Source of the DNA: Bradyrhizobium prioriisuperbiae
GTDB lineage: Bacteria; Pseudomonadota; Alphaproteobacteria; Rhizobiales; Xanthobacteraceae
NCBI RefSeq assembly: GCF_032397745.1
Contig: NZ_CP135921.1
Coordinates: 806,001-870,000 of the forward strand
DNA: 64,000 nt
Reading direction: 5' to 3'
The stretch's first letter is position 1. Each line of letters opens with the position of its first letter. The notes under the pieces were generated by a model. It did not search any database. It worked only from the letters and a program-made list of their open reading frames with translations, and was not told the DNA's origin. Position numbers and translations under genes: made by a program. This document shows, piece after piece, positions 37,195 through 45,965 of this stretch.

Positions 37195-38016
37195 CTAGGC
37201 CTGACCGAACTTCGGCTTACGCTTCTCCTTGAACGACATGGTCGCCTCCCTGTGGTCGGCGGTCTCGAACGTCACCTGTTCGAGCGCCATGGAGGCCTCG
37301 AGCAACATGTTCACGCGATCCTTGACGATCTGGTTGATCGACAGTTTCGTCCAGCGAATGGCCCAGGTCGGGCCGTTGGCAAGCTCGATCGCGATTTCAC
37401 GCGCCTTGGCGAGGACATCCGCGCGCGGCGCAACATGATTGACCAAACCGATGCGCTCGGCTTCCTTGCCTTTCAGAAGAGTGCCGCGGATCAGGTATTC
37501 CTTGGCCTTGTTGACGCCGATCAGCAGCGGCCAGATCACGGTGCCGCCGTCACCGGCAACCAGGCCGACGCGCGAGACGTGGGTGTCGCCGATGCTGGCG
37601 TCTTCCGCCATCACCGTGATATCGCAAAGAAGCGCGTGGGTCGCGGCGAGACCAATGGCGTCGCCGTTGATGGCGGCGATGATCGGCTTGTCGAGTTCGA
37701 GTTGCCGCGTCACACCGCGTCGACTGATCATGGGGTCGTGAACTTCCCCTTCTTCAAGGACGTCGCCGCCGGGCCGCTCCGACATCGCCTTCACATCACC
37801 GCCGACGCTGAAGAAGTCGCCGGCGCCGGTCAGCACCACGACATTGACAGCGTGGTCGTCGGCCAGATCGTCCCAGATCGTACGCAACTCGCGGATCAGC
37901 TTCTGATTGATGGCGTTGCGGGCTTGCGGCCGGTTCAAAGTGACGGTCGCGACCTTGTCGGCGACTTCAACCGTCAGGCATTCATATCTGGCATATTGCG
38001 ACACATCTTCCTCCAT
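37195..38016 (-). CDS. Enoyl-CoA hydratase/isomerase (crotonase family)
   Basis: The 273-residue enzyme starts at ATG 38016. Crotonase motifs are VATVTLNRPQARNAIN, VVLTGAGDFFSVGGDVKAM (oxyanion loop), KPIIAAINGDAIGLAATHALLCDI and SRVGLVAGDGGTVIWPLLIG. A D-G pair replaces the usual Glu in the second active-site loop, so an isomerase or atypical hydratase is possible. It lies 6 bases upstream of the fused acyl-CoA dehydrogenase and is the first gene of this minus-strand catabolic operon. Confidence 0.9.
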   Translation of the reverse strand: MEEDVSQYARYECLTVEVADKVATVTLNRPQARNAINQKLIRELRTIWDDLADDHAVNVVVLTGAGDFFSVGGDVKAMSERPGGDVLEEGEVHDPMISRRGVTRQLELDKPIIAAINGDAIGLAATHALLCDITVMAEDASIGDTHVSRVGLVAGDGGTVIWPLLIGVNKAKEYLIRGTLLKGKEAERIGLVNHVAPRADVLAKAREIAIELANGPTWAIRWTKLSINQIVKDRVNMLLEASMALEQVTFETADHREATMSFKEKRKPKFGQA

Positions 38017-38054
38017 TGTTATCGTTGTTCGGGCGCGGATCGAGCCGCACTCCG

Positions 38055-38921
38055 CTATCGGCGCATTCCGGGCTGCACCTCTGCAAGCGCGACGTGCAGC
38101 GACATCGCGCCGGGATCCTGCTCCAGCATGCGCTGCACGGATTCCAAATGCGTGCGCATCAGGCGCGTCGCCGACGCGACATCGCGTTCGCCCAACGCCG
38201 CCAGGAGCTGTCGGCGCCTTTCCGACAGTCGCGCCATCGCGACACCGCTCGACGAAACCTTGGCGTAGACGAAGCGCATGTGAATCTCGGTGACCGAATC
38301 CATGATCATGGCGATCACCTTGTTCCCGGTTGCCGCTGCGAGCAGCTTGTAGAACTCGCGCGAGCATTCGACGCGATCCAGCAATCGCCCTTCCCGCGTG
38401 GCATGCTCGGTACGCTCGATGTTGGCCTCCAGCGCGTCGAGATCGGGCCGCCGCGCATTCGCACAGGCCAGCCGCACCACGAGATCGAGAACGTGGATGC
38501 GCGCCTCCGACAATTCACGGATCGAAATCGTGCCGAGACTGAGCATATCCCGCATCACGCCGTTCATGCGGCTGGTGTCGCCCTCCTGGATGAAGGCTCC
38601 GCCCTTGACCCCTTTCTGGAGCCGCAGCACGCCGGCCATTTCGAGACTGCGCAGGGCCTCGCGCAGGACGTTGCGGCTTACGCCAAGCTGCTGAGCCAGA
38701 TCGCGCTCCGGCGGCAGCTTGTCACCCGGCTTGAGGACGCCGAGCGCGAGCTGTTCGCGGATGCGCTCGCAGATTTCCTCGAACGCACGCCGCGTATGGA
38801 TCGGACGAAATGTCGGCGCAGCCGGCGCGCCGGCGCCGCGGAGATCGGCAGCCCGCTCGCGGCGGCTGGGCGATGGGGACCTTGGGCGGGCGGGTGCACG
38901 AGGGCTTGACTTGGTGCTCAT
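38055..38921 (-). CDS. GntR-family (FadR/FCD) transcriptional regulator
   Basis: The 288-residue regulator has an N-terminal low-complexity Arg/Pro/Ser stretch (1-40). A GntR winged helix follows (ICERIREQLALGVLKPGDKLPPERDLAQQLGVSRNVLREALR, in consecutive segments, about 50-95), then a helical FCD ligand domain. ATG 38921 was chosen because the much longer frame upstream overlaps the divergent acyl-CoA dehydrogenase gene. It is likely a CoA-ester or acid-responsive repressor of both the downstream operon and the divergent gene. Confidence 0.9.
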   Translation of the reverse strand: MSTKSSPRAPARPRSPSPSRRERAADLRGAGAPAAPTFRPIHTRRAFEEICERIREQLALGVLKPGDKLPPERDLAQQLGVSRNVLREALRSLEMAGVLRLQKGVKGGAFIQEGDTSRMNGVMRDMLSLGTISIRELSEARIHVLDLVVRLACANARRPDLDALEANIERTEHATREGRLLDRVECSREFYKLLAAATGNKVIAMIMDSVTEIHMRFVYAKVSSSGVAMARLSERRRQLLAALGERDVASATRLMRTHLESVQRMLEQDPGAMSLHVALAEVQPGMRR

Positions 38922-38935
38922 GCGGTGAATTATTA

Positions 38936-38950
38936 AATGGATCACCCATT
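38936..38950. promoter_or_regulatory. Palindromic operator candidate between gntR and the divergent dehydrogenase
   Basis: AATGG-ATCAC-CCATT is a 5-5-5 inverted repeat, set in ATTATTAAATGG...CCATTCAATGG, in the 84-base divergent gap. Its size and place fit a FadR-type GntR operator for autoregulation. It could cover the promoter of either gene. Confidence 0.6.
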
Positions 38951-39005
38951 CAATGGAAGCCCCTTTTTCGGGGCTCCGGCAAAAAAGACGATCGGGGGGA
39001 TCAGC

Positions 39006-40145
39006 ATGAGTTTCACCGAAGAGCAGGTCGCGTTCCGCGACACCGTGCGGAGGATGGTCGCAAAACACGTCGCGCCGATCGCGGCCGAGATCGACGAGAC
39101 CGACCGTTTCCCGCTCGAGCTCGTCAAGCTGTTCGGCGACATGGGGCTGATGCAGCTCTGGGTGCCGGAACGCTACGGCGGCCCCAACGGCAACCTGACC
39201 ATGGCCTGCCTCGCCCGGGAGGAAATCTCCAGGGTCTCTCCGGCCTGCGCCTCGATCGCGGCGCTCAACACCATGTTCATCATGCCGCTGCTGCACTTCG
39301 GCTCCGAGGAGCAACGGAGCAAATACCTGCCGATCATCGCCAAGGGCGGCATCGTCACGGCGATCGCGATATCCGAGCCTCAAGCCGGATCGGACGTCAC
39401 CGCGATCAACACCCGCGCGCGGAGCGATGGCGACAGCTACGTTCTGAACGGCCGCAAGCAATGGTGCAGTTACGGCGTCGTCGCCGACTACATCGTGGTG
39501 ATGGCCCGCACCAGCGACGATCCGGGAGCCGACGGGATCAGCGCCTTTATCGTCGAGCCAAAGACGATGTCGGGAATTTCGTTCGGCCGTCACGAGCGCA
39601 AGATGGGTTTTCGCGGCGCGCCGAACACGCCGATTTTCTTCGACAATGTGCGCGTGCCCGCGGAGAATCTTGTCGGGGAAGAGGGCAAGGGTTTCCGGGC
39701 GTCGATGCGCGCGCTCGATCTTAACCGCCCGACCATCGGCGCGCAGTCCGTCGGGCTGGCTCAGGGCGCGCTCGACGCAAGCGTCGCCTACGCCAGGGAA
39801 CGCAAGCAGTTCAAGAAATCAATTTCTGAGTTCCAAGGCGTGCAGTTCATGCTGGCCGACATGGCCATGCAGATCGAGGCCGCGCGCGCCCTCGTCTACG
39901 AATGCGCCCGAGCCGGCGACGCCGGCGACTGGAAACGCCTCAATCTGCTCGCCAGCATGGCCAAGTGTGTCGGCAGCGACATGGCCATGAAAGTGACGAC
40001 AGACGCCGTCCAGATTTTCGGCGGCTACGGCTACACCATGGATTATCCGGTCGAACGCATGATGCGCGACGCCAAGCTGACTCAGATCTTCGAAGGCACC
40101 AACCAGATCCAGCGCGTGGTTATCGCGCGCGAGCTGTTGCGATGA
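39006..40145 (+). CDS. Acyl-CoA dehydrogenase
   Basis: The 379-residue enzyme has all ACAD motifs: [17 protein letters not shown] at the N-terminus, [17 protein letters not shown] near 125, the FAD region [56 protein letters not shown] and the catalytic-Glu segment [18 protein letters not shown] at the C-terminus. It introduces a C2-C3 double bond in an acyl-CoA. ATG 39006 lies after GGGGGGATC. It is transcribed away from the GntR regulator. Confidence 0.93.
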   Translation: MSFTEEQVAFRDTVRRMVAKHVAPIAAEIDETDRFPLELVKLFGDMGLMQLWVPERYGGPNGNLTMACLAREEISRVSPACASIAALNTMFIMPLLHFGSEEQRSKYLPIIAKGGIVTAIAISEPQAGSDVTAINTRARSDGDSYVLNGRKQWCSYGVVADYIVVMARTSDDPGADGISAFIVEPKTMSGISFGRHERKMGFRGAPNTPIFFDNVRVPAENLVGEEGKGFRASMRALDLNRPTIGAQSVGLAQGALDASVAYARERKQFKKSISEFQGVQFMLADMAMQIEAARALVYECARAGDAGDWKRLNLLASMAKCVGSDMAMKVTTDAVQIFGGYGYTMDYPVERMMRDAKLTQIFEGTNQIQRVVIARELLR

Positions 40146-40422
40146 CGACACAGCCCGCGGTCGACAAACTCGACGATCTCCAAAGACGACGCACAGGCGC
40201 TGAATCCTGCTCTTTAAGTCAAAAACATGGGAGAAGGCGCGGCACCGCACGCCAAATCAAATAGATGCGGGTGAAGTCGGCGCCAAAGCGGGCATATCAG
40301 CCCGTCACCGCTTGCCAAGCTGGCGTTAACGATACTGACGATTTCCAGCCTGAGCGAAATCGCTTCGAAGTTTGTTAAAATTTGCTGGGTACCCCTCCAG
40401 GCATGAAGCTTTGGGGGAAGAT

Positions 40423-41250
40423 GTGAGCAAGCGAACCAGACGCGGAAAGACAGACACGCTCGCACTGCCGGTGGTCGGAAGGGTTGTTGTTGTCGTCGTG
40501 GCGGCTGCCGCATTGGGATACGGTTTGATATCGCACCCGACGAACGTTCAACCGATCCGGAAGCCACCCGCGCAGCAAGTTCTGGCACCCTCGACCCCAA
40601 CTCGCGCCTCAACTCCAGTTCAGGCATTGGCGTCTGCTGCGACTCCGATCCCGGTTCCGGTCGCGAAGCCTCAGGTGGAAACACCTAAAGCCATCGACGC
40701 TCCCGGAAAACTTGTTCGTCAGGTGGTCGACTATGTCAGCCGCCAGACGCCAGGTACCCTCGTCATAGATACCGGAAACACATTCCTTTATCTCGTTCTG
40801 AACGACCGGCAGGCGATGCGCTACGGCATCGGTGTTGGTCGCGAAGGTTTCACATGGTCCGGTGAACAGACCGTGGCCCGCAAGACCGAATGGCCGGATT
40901 GGCGTCCGCCTGCAGAGATGCTTACGCGACAGCCTTATCTGCCGCGGTTCATGGCAGGCGGTCCCGGCAACCCGCTCGGCGCCCGTGCGATGTATCTGGG
41001 CGAGACCGAATATCGAATTCACGGCACCAACAAGCCCGATACGATCGGCAAGCGGGTGTCGTCCGGCTGTATCCGGCTCACCAATGAGGACGTCGTTGAC
41101 CTTTACGAGCGGGTGAAAGTCGGAGCAAAAGTCATCGTGCTTCCGGCAACCGCTGCTCACCGGCCATCCCAGGGAACGCCGCCCGATGCCGCCTCTCGAT
41201 CGCCGGAACCGGCATCGATGTCAAACCGGGCTTCCGCAACCAGCGCATAA
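40423..41250 (+). CDS. L,D-transpeptidase (YkuD/ErfK domain)
   Basis: GTG 40423, preceded by GGGGGAAG, gives 275 residues; a TTG at 40372 is an alternative. The protein has an N-terminal membrane anchor (VVGRVVVVVVAAAALGYGLI, residues 17-36), a Pro/Thr/Ala-rich spacer to about residue 95, then the YkuD domain with the motif His200-Gly-Thr and SSGC216IRL. It would form 3-3 cross-links in peptidoglycan or attach proteins to it in the periplasm. It appears monocistronic. Confidence 0.9.
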   Translation: MSKRTRRGKTDTLALPVVGRVVVVVVAAAALGYGLISHPTNVQPIRKPPAQQVLAPSTPTRASTPVQALASAATPIPVPVAKPQVETPKAIDAPGKLVRQVVDYVSRQTPGTLVIDTGNTFLYLVLNDRQAMRYGIGVGREGFTWSGEQTVARKTEWPDWRPPAEMLTRQPYLPRFMAGGPGNPLGARAMYLGETEYRIHGTNKPDTIGKRVSSGCIRLTNEDVVDLYERVKVGAKVIVLPATAAHRPSQGTPPDAASRSPEPASMSNRASATSA

Positions 41251-41974
41251 ATCCTGTCATCTGGACCTAAGATGGCTGAGGTTCAGTAACTCAGCTCCTC
41301 AGTCCCGCCTCTTGCAGTCGCTCTGGCACTCTACGCTGGGCGCAGAAAGTTCGGTGCCCATCTTTGATCAATCCCATCGGCGCGCGCATCAAAAGCTACG
41401 TGCGACCATCTGAGTGCAGCCAAATCTATGATTTGCAGATGTTTTTTGAACTTTCAGCGCTTCTAGTACCCCCTTTTCTTGGAACGTGAGTCGCGATTCA
41501 AGGTCAGGATGATTCTGCTAGCAAGAGAAGCCCCTTCTTCCGCAGAGGATCGCGTATCACTCAGCTCTGATTCCGGGTACTAGAGCCGCTGGCGCGCCAC
41601 TCAGAATAAAAAAGCGAACTCTTATGTAATTGAGATTGCGATGTAATCTCGGCTTGCCGGAGGACTTCGGTTCCGGCGCGAGCGTTCCTCCTCCATCGAG
41701 GTCGTGGGTTCGAGTCGCTGCTACGTCGCGATGCCCACTTCTCCCCGCGATGCGAAGCATCGTCCGGAGACGACGCCCGCGCGCCTCCTCACCATGAGGA
41801 GAAACACCACCCGCCGCGCCCAAGAGCCATGACGGAGAGCCATAACCGAGAGCCATGCCGCGGGGACCTGCCAGCCATCACCGCAGCGCCGTCATGGCGC
41901 GCGCCTCCCCCCTCGACACCACCCAGATTGTCATGTGGAATATTGCAGCAAAAAGCACATGACCTGGTGATCCA
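41251..41974. other. Gene-free stretch of about 720 bases
   Basis: No convincing coding frame is present. A T-arm-like string (GTGGGTTCGAGTC, about 41704-41716) occurs without the rest of a tRNA. The part at 41770-41805 (GCGCCTCCTCACCATGAGGAG) resembles a common rhizobial intergenic repeat. The stretch around 41430-41660 is more AT-rich than the flanks, as if acquired or decayed. Confidence 0.5.
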
Positions 41975-43267
41975 ATGGCGGACGCTTCTGTTCTGGCCGC
42001 GCCGAGCGCGCATCTGGCGGACAACTCCCGCAAGGCGATCTGGGCCGCAGCGACCGGCAACCTGCTCGAATGGTACGATTTCGGCGTCTATGCCTATCTC
42101 GCCGGGCTGATCGCGACAAAATTCTTCCCGAACAGCGATCCGACCGCCGCGCTGCTCGCCGCCTTCGCAGCCTATGGCGTCGGCTTCCTGGCGCGGCCGC
42201 TCGGCGGTATCGTGATTGGCCGCCTCGGCGACACCAAAGGCCGCAAGGTGGCGCTGATACTCACTATCTTCCTGATGGCGTTCGGCACGGTCGGGCTTGG
42301 CCTGTTGCCGTCCTATGAGGCGATCGGCGTCTGGGCACCGATCCTACTGGTCTGCCTGCGCATCGTGCAGGGATTAGCTGCCGGCGGCGAATGGGGCACC
42401 TCGACCGCCTTCATGGTGGAATGGGCGCCGCACAACCGCCGCGGCTTGTTCGGCAGTTTCCAGCAGGTCTCGACCGCCGGCGGCTCGTTGCTCGGCTCGG
42501 GCATCGCCGCCATCATGACCTCATCGCTGAGTCAGGCGGCGATGCTCGACTGGGGCTGGCGCGTGCCGTTCCTGCTCGGCGTACTCTTGCTCTTCGTCGG
42601 CGTTTATCTGCGCCAGAACGTCGACGAGACGCCGTCCTATGAAGCAAGCCGTCAGGCCGCCGCCGATCAGCCTGTTGTGGCCGGCTTTCCGCTTGGGGCT
42701 CTCGCGTTCGGATTCACCATCTTCTGGACCGTCGCCTATTACACGCTGCTCGCCTGGATGCCGAGCTTCACCCAGCGGTTTGCCGGACTCACGCCGTCGC
42801 AGGCGCTGTGGTCGAACACGATCGGCCTGATCGCCATGGTGATCGCGATTCCGTTCTGGGGCGCGCTATCGGACAAGGTCGGCCGCAAGCCGCTCCTGAT
42901 GGCGAGCGCGATCAGCATCGGGTTGCTCGCCTATCCGTTGTTCTTGCTGATGACTAACGGCACCGGGCTCGCGCTGGTGATGCCGCTGCAAATCCTGCTC
43001 GGCATCCTGCTTGCGCTCTATTCCGGCGCGGGACCCGCGGCGATCTCGGAAATCTTCCCGACGCATCTGCGCTCCACCTGGATGTCGAGCGGCTACGCGC
43101 TCTCGGTCGCCATCTTCGGCGGGTTCGCGCCGTTCATCGCGACCTGGCTGATCCAGGTCACGGGATCGCCGGTGTCGCCGACCTATCTCTATCTGTTGCC
43201 TTCGGCCGTGATCTCGCTTGCCGTGATCTGGCGCCTGAAGGAAACCGCTGGGACAAAACTGAGATGA
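41975..43267 (+). CDS. MHS-type MFS transporter (metabolite:H+ symporter)
   Basis: The 430-residue permease has about 12 helices. It has the MHS-family start AATGNLLEWYDFGVYAYLAG, the loop 2-3 motif GRLGDTKGRKVAL and RIVQGLAAGGEWGTSTAFMVEWAP. Members import organic acids such as citrate, shikimate, ketoglutarate or proline/betaine. The gene starts a plus-strand set with two short-chain dehydrogenases and a deacetylase-like hydrolase and probably imports their substrate. Confidence 0.92.
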   Translation: MADASVLAAPSAHLADNSRKAIWAAATGNLLEWYDFGVYAYLAGLIATKFFPNSDPTAALLAAFAAYGVGFLARPLGGIVIGRLGDTKGRKVALILTIFLMAFGTVGLGLLPSYEAIGVWAPILLVCLRIVQGLAAGGEWGTSTAFMVEWAPHNRRGLFGSFQQVSTAGGSLLGSGIAAIMTSSLSQAAMLDWGWRVPFLLGVLLLFVGVYLRQNVDETPSYEASRQAAADQPVVAGFPLGALAFGFTIFWTVAYYTLLAWMPSFTQRFAGLTPSQALWSNTIGLIAMVIAIPFWGALSDKVGRKPLLMASAISIGLLAYPLFLLMTNGTGLALVMPLQILLGILLALYSGAGPAAISEIFPTHLRSTWMSSGYALSVAIFGGFAPFIATWLIQVTGSPVSPTYLYLLPSAVISLAVIWRLKETAGTKLR

Positions 43268-43285
43268 GGAGCTGAAGAACCGGCC

Positions 43286-44041
43286 ATGCTCATACGGTTC
43301 GACGGATGCACCGCGGTCGTGGCGGGAGCCGCACGTGGCATCGGCCAGACCATCGCGCGATCGCTGGCCAATGACGGCGCGCGCGTTGTCGCCTGCGACC
43401 TGCTGGTCGATGACCTCGCCCCGATCGCGGGCCGCGTCGATGGCGGCGGCGAGATCATCGCTGCCAAGGTCGACGTCACCGATGAGGCCTCCATTGCCGA
43501 GGTCGTGCGCACAGCCGGCGGCAGCGATATCCTTGTCTATGTCGCGGGCGGCGTGCAGGGTCAAAGGCCCCGGCCGCTGGAAGAGGTGAGTGCGGACGAT
43601 TTCGACGCCATCGTCGATGCCAACCTCAAGGGCGCGTTCCTGTTCATCAAGGCCGTCGCGCCCGGGATGAAGACAAAAGGAGGCGGCCGCATTGTCACCA
43701 TCTCGAGCCGCGCCGGCCTTGCCACCAGCCTCACCGGCATCCAGAGCTATCCTGCCGCCAAGCACGGACAGATCGGTCTGGTCAAACAGCTTGCCCAGGA
43801 GCTTGGACCGTTCGGCATCACCGTGAATACGGTTGCGCCCGGCTTCATGGCGACCAGCCCCGATTACGAGCGGCAATGGCACAACTGGCCGACCGCGTTC
43901 CGCGACAATTTCGTCAACACGATTGCGATGCGGCGCATGGGCGCGCCGCAGGACATCGCCAATGCGGTGACGTTTCTCGCCTCCGATCACGCCTCGTGGA
44001 TCACGGGGCAGACCATCCCCGTCACCGGCGGCCCGCTGTAA
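43286..44041 (+). CDS. Short-chain dehydrogenase/reductase
   Basis: The 251-residue Rossmann enzyme has the cofactor loop GAARGIGQ (residues 13-20), an acidic residue after strand 2 (CDLLVDD) suggesting NAD preference, the active-site Ser in ISSRAG, the Tyr-x-x-x-Lys motif in QSYPAAKHG, and a C-terminal SWITGQTIPVTGG. The usual NNAG appears as YVAGG. It follows the transporter by 18 bases and is likely co-transcribed. The substrate is unknown. Confidence 0.9.
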   Translation: MLIRFDGCTAVVAGAARGIGQTIARSLANDGARVVACDLLVDDLAPIAGRVDGGGEIIAAKVDVTDEASIAEVVRTAGGSDILVYVAGGVQGQRPRPLEEVSADDFDAIVDANLKGAFLFIKAVAPGMKTKGGGRIVTISSRAGLATSLTGIQSYPAAKHGQIGLVKQLAQELGPFGITVNTVAPGFMATSPDYERQWHNWPTAFRDNFVNTIAMRRMGAPQDIANAVTFLASDHASWITGQTIPVTGGPL

Positions 44042-44060
44042 CAAATCATTCGAGAGGACC

Positions 44061-44963
44061 ATGATGAACGAGACGTCGAAGCTCGAACCCTGGCAGTGGC
44101 CGGAAAAACACTGGCGCGATCTGGTCAACCAGGTCCGCGCCGGCAAGACCTATCGACCCAAGACCTGGAAGGGTGGTGCGCGATGCGCGTTCGCGCTGTC
44201 GTTCGATTCCGACCACGAGACCAACGAACTGCGCGACGGCGGCAAATCGATCGGGCGCATGGCGTGGGGACAGTACGGCAATCGTGTCGGCGTCCCGAAC
44301 ATTCTAAAGCTGCTAGCTAAACACTCGGTGCCGGCGACCTTCTATGTGCCGGCCGTGTGTGCGCTGCTCTACCCCGACGAGCAGCGCCGCATCATCGCCG
44401 AAGGGCACGAGATCGGCATCCATTCCTGGATCCACGAGCTGAACTCGGTGCTCCCCTATGAAGCCGAGAAAGACCTGATGACGCGCGCGGCCGACGTGCT
44501 GGAGAAGACGACCAAGATGCGGCCGGTCGGCGCGCGCACGGCGTCCTGGGATTTCTCGCCACATACGCTGCGGATCACCAAGGAGGCCGGCCTGCTCTAC
44601 GATTCTTCGCTGATGGCCGACGTCGATTGCTACGAACTGCTGTTGGATGGCGAGCCAACCGGCGTCATCGAATTTCCGGTGGAATGGATCCGCGACGACG
44701 CGGTCTATTTCATGATGCACCGGTTCCAGGGCCTGCGTCCCTATACGCCGCCGTCGGATGTGTTCGATGTGTTTCGGCGCGAATTCGAGGCGGCCTATGA
44801 GGAAGGCGGAATCTTCCAGCTCACCTGCCATCCGCACATGATCGGCTACCGCTCGCGGCTGTGGATCATCGAGGAGCTCATTCGCCTGGCCAAGGCGAAG
44901 GGCGACGTCTGGTGTGCAACCCATGCCGACGTGGTCCGCTACGCGCGCGACCACGCCGCCTGA
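44061..44963 (+). CDS. Polysaccharide deacetylase-like (carbohydrate esterase 4 fold) hydrolase
   Basis: The 300-residue cytoplasmic protein has the NodB-fold metal site: Asp in ALSFDSDHETN, the His pair in HEIGIHSWIHEL, an Arg/Trp motif in RTASWDFS and a late His in LTCHPHMIGYRSR. No signal peptide is present, which points to a PuuE-like amide hydrolase rather than an exported polysaccharide enzyme. It sits in an operon with an MHS permease and two SDR genes, so it may open an amide or ring in the catabolised molecule. Confidence 0.87.
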   Translation: MMNETSKLEPWQWPEKHWRDLVNQVRAGKTYRPKTWKGGARCAFALSFDSDHETNELRDGGKSIGRMAWGQYGNRVGVPNILKLLAKHSVPATFYVPAVCALLYPDEQRRIIAEGHEIGIHSWIHELNSVLPYEAEKDLMTRAADVLEKTTKMRPVGARTASWDFSPHTLRITKEAGLLYDSSLMADVDCYELLLDGEPTGVIEFPVEWIRDDAVYFMMHRFQGLRPYTPPSDVFDVFRREFEAAYEEGGIFQLTCHPHMIGYRSRLWIIEELIRLAKAKGDVWCATHADVVRYARDHAA

Positions 44964-44997
44964 GGACTTGCCCATGACAAGGACTTGCCGATGACAA
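44964..44997 (+). repeat. 17-bp tandem duplication over a start codon
   Basis: GGACTTGCCCATGACAA (44964-44980) is followed directly by GGACTTGCCGATGACAA (44981-44997), differing at one base. The second copy carries the ATG of the next dehydrogenase (44991). The ATG of the first copy (44974) is in another frame and stops after six codons. Confidence 0.9.
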
Positions 44998-45737
44998 GGA
45001 CGGCCCTCGTCACCGGCGGCGCGCGCGGCATCGGCCGCGCCTGTGCGCTGGCGCTTGCCGACTCCGGCTTCGACATCGCCCTCGTCGATCTCCTGGAGAT
45101 GGAGATGGCAGGAACCGCGCGCGATATCGAGGCGCGGGGCAAGCGCGCGCTGACCTTTCAGGCCGATGTGAGCGATTTTTCCCGCGCGCATGCGATCGTC
45201 GAACAGATCAACGCGAAATGGGGACATCTCGACGTGCTCCTGAACAATGCAGGCGCGCCGAACCCAAAACCGATTCTTGAAATCACCGAGGCGGAATTCG
45301 ACCGCACGATCGCAATCAATCTGAAGAGCTGCTTCAACTTCATTCATGCGGCCGCGCCGATCATGCTGAAGCAGGACACCGGCGGGCGGATCATCGCGAT
45401 TTCATCCATCAACGCGCTGTCGGGCGGCGTCACCAGCGCCGTCAGCAAGCATGCCTATGCGGCAGCCAAGGCCGGAATCCTCGGCCTCACACGGTCGCTC
45501 GCCAAGGAGCTCGGGCCTAACGTGTCGGTGAATGCGATCTGCCCGGGTATTATCGCCACCGACCTCTTGCGCGGTCTGCTCGGTGATCGGGAGGCAGAAT
45601 TGACCGCAGGCATTGCCATGGGACGGGTCGGCACGCCTGAGGACGTCGCCAGTATCGTGCGCTATCTGGCCATCGAGGCGCACATGTACATGACCGGCCA
45701 GCATTTCGTGGTTGATGGATTTCAATGGAGCTGCTGA
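44991..45737 (+). CDS. Short-chain dehydrogenase/reductase (FabG-like)
   Basis: The 248-residue SDR has TGGARGIGRA (residues 7-16), an Asp after strand 2 (LVDLLE), LNNAGAP, ISSINA with the catalytic Ser, Tyr-x-x-x-Lys in HAYAAAKAG, and ICPGIIATDL. ATG 44991 was chosen because it begins the Rossmann strand directly; TTG 44985 would add two residues. It lies 27 bases after the deacetylase-like gene and belongs to the same operon. The substrate is unknown. Confidence 0.9.
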   Translation: MTRTALVTGGARGIGRACALALADSGFDIALVDLLEMEMAGTARDIEARGKRALTFQADVSDFSRAHAIVEQINAKWGHLDVLLNNAGAPNPKPILEITEAEFDRTIAINLKSCFNFIHAAAPIMLKQDTGGRIIAISSINALSGGVTSAVSKHAYAAAKAGILGLTRSLAKELGPNVSVNAICPGIIATDLLRGLLGDREAELTAGIAMGRVGTPEDVASIVRYLAIEAHMYMTGQHFVVDGFQWSC

Positions 45738-45965
45738 GCAAAGCTGCGCCCCGACCGACGAGTTCAACTGAGTCAGAAAGTCTCTGGTCCGAAGGCGGTT
45801 GGAATCAGTTAACGATCGAGATTCACGACGGTGGGAGAGCAGTGATGGATCATCGCCGGTCTGGAGCGAGTGAATCGCGTTTTGCGGCGGAGGGGTCTTG
45901 TGGGCCTTGCAACGTAAGGCGGTGCTGAGGATGATTGCAAGCTTCGCTCATCAAAAGGATTTTGC

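Noticed and set aside
36208..38268. 686-codon plus-strand ORF opposite the fused acyl-CoA dehydrogenase and hydratase
   Set aside because: Antisense shadow frame with biased composition and no recognisable domain.
38922..39593. Long N-terminal extension of the GntR regulator
   Set aside because: The extra 224 codons lie opposite the acyl-CoA dehydrogenase gene; the regulator starts naturally at ATG 38921.
41690..41760. tRNA-like string with GTGGGTTCGAGTC
   Set aside because: Only a T-arm-like string is present; no acceptor, D or anticodon arm can be paired around it.
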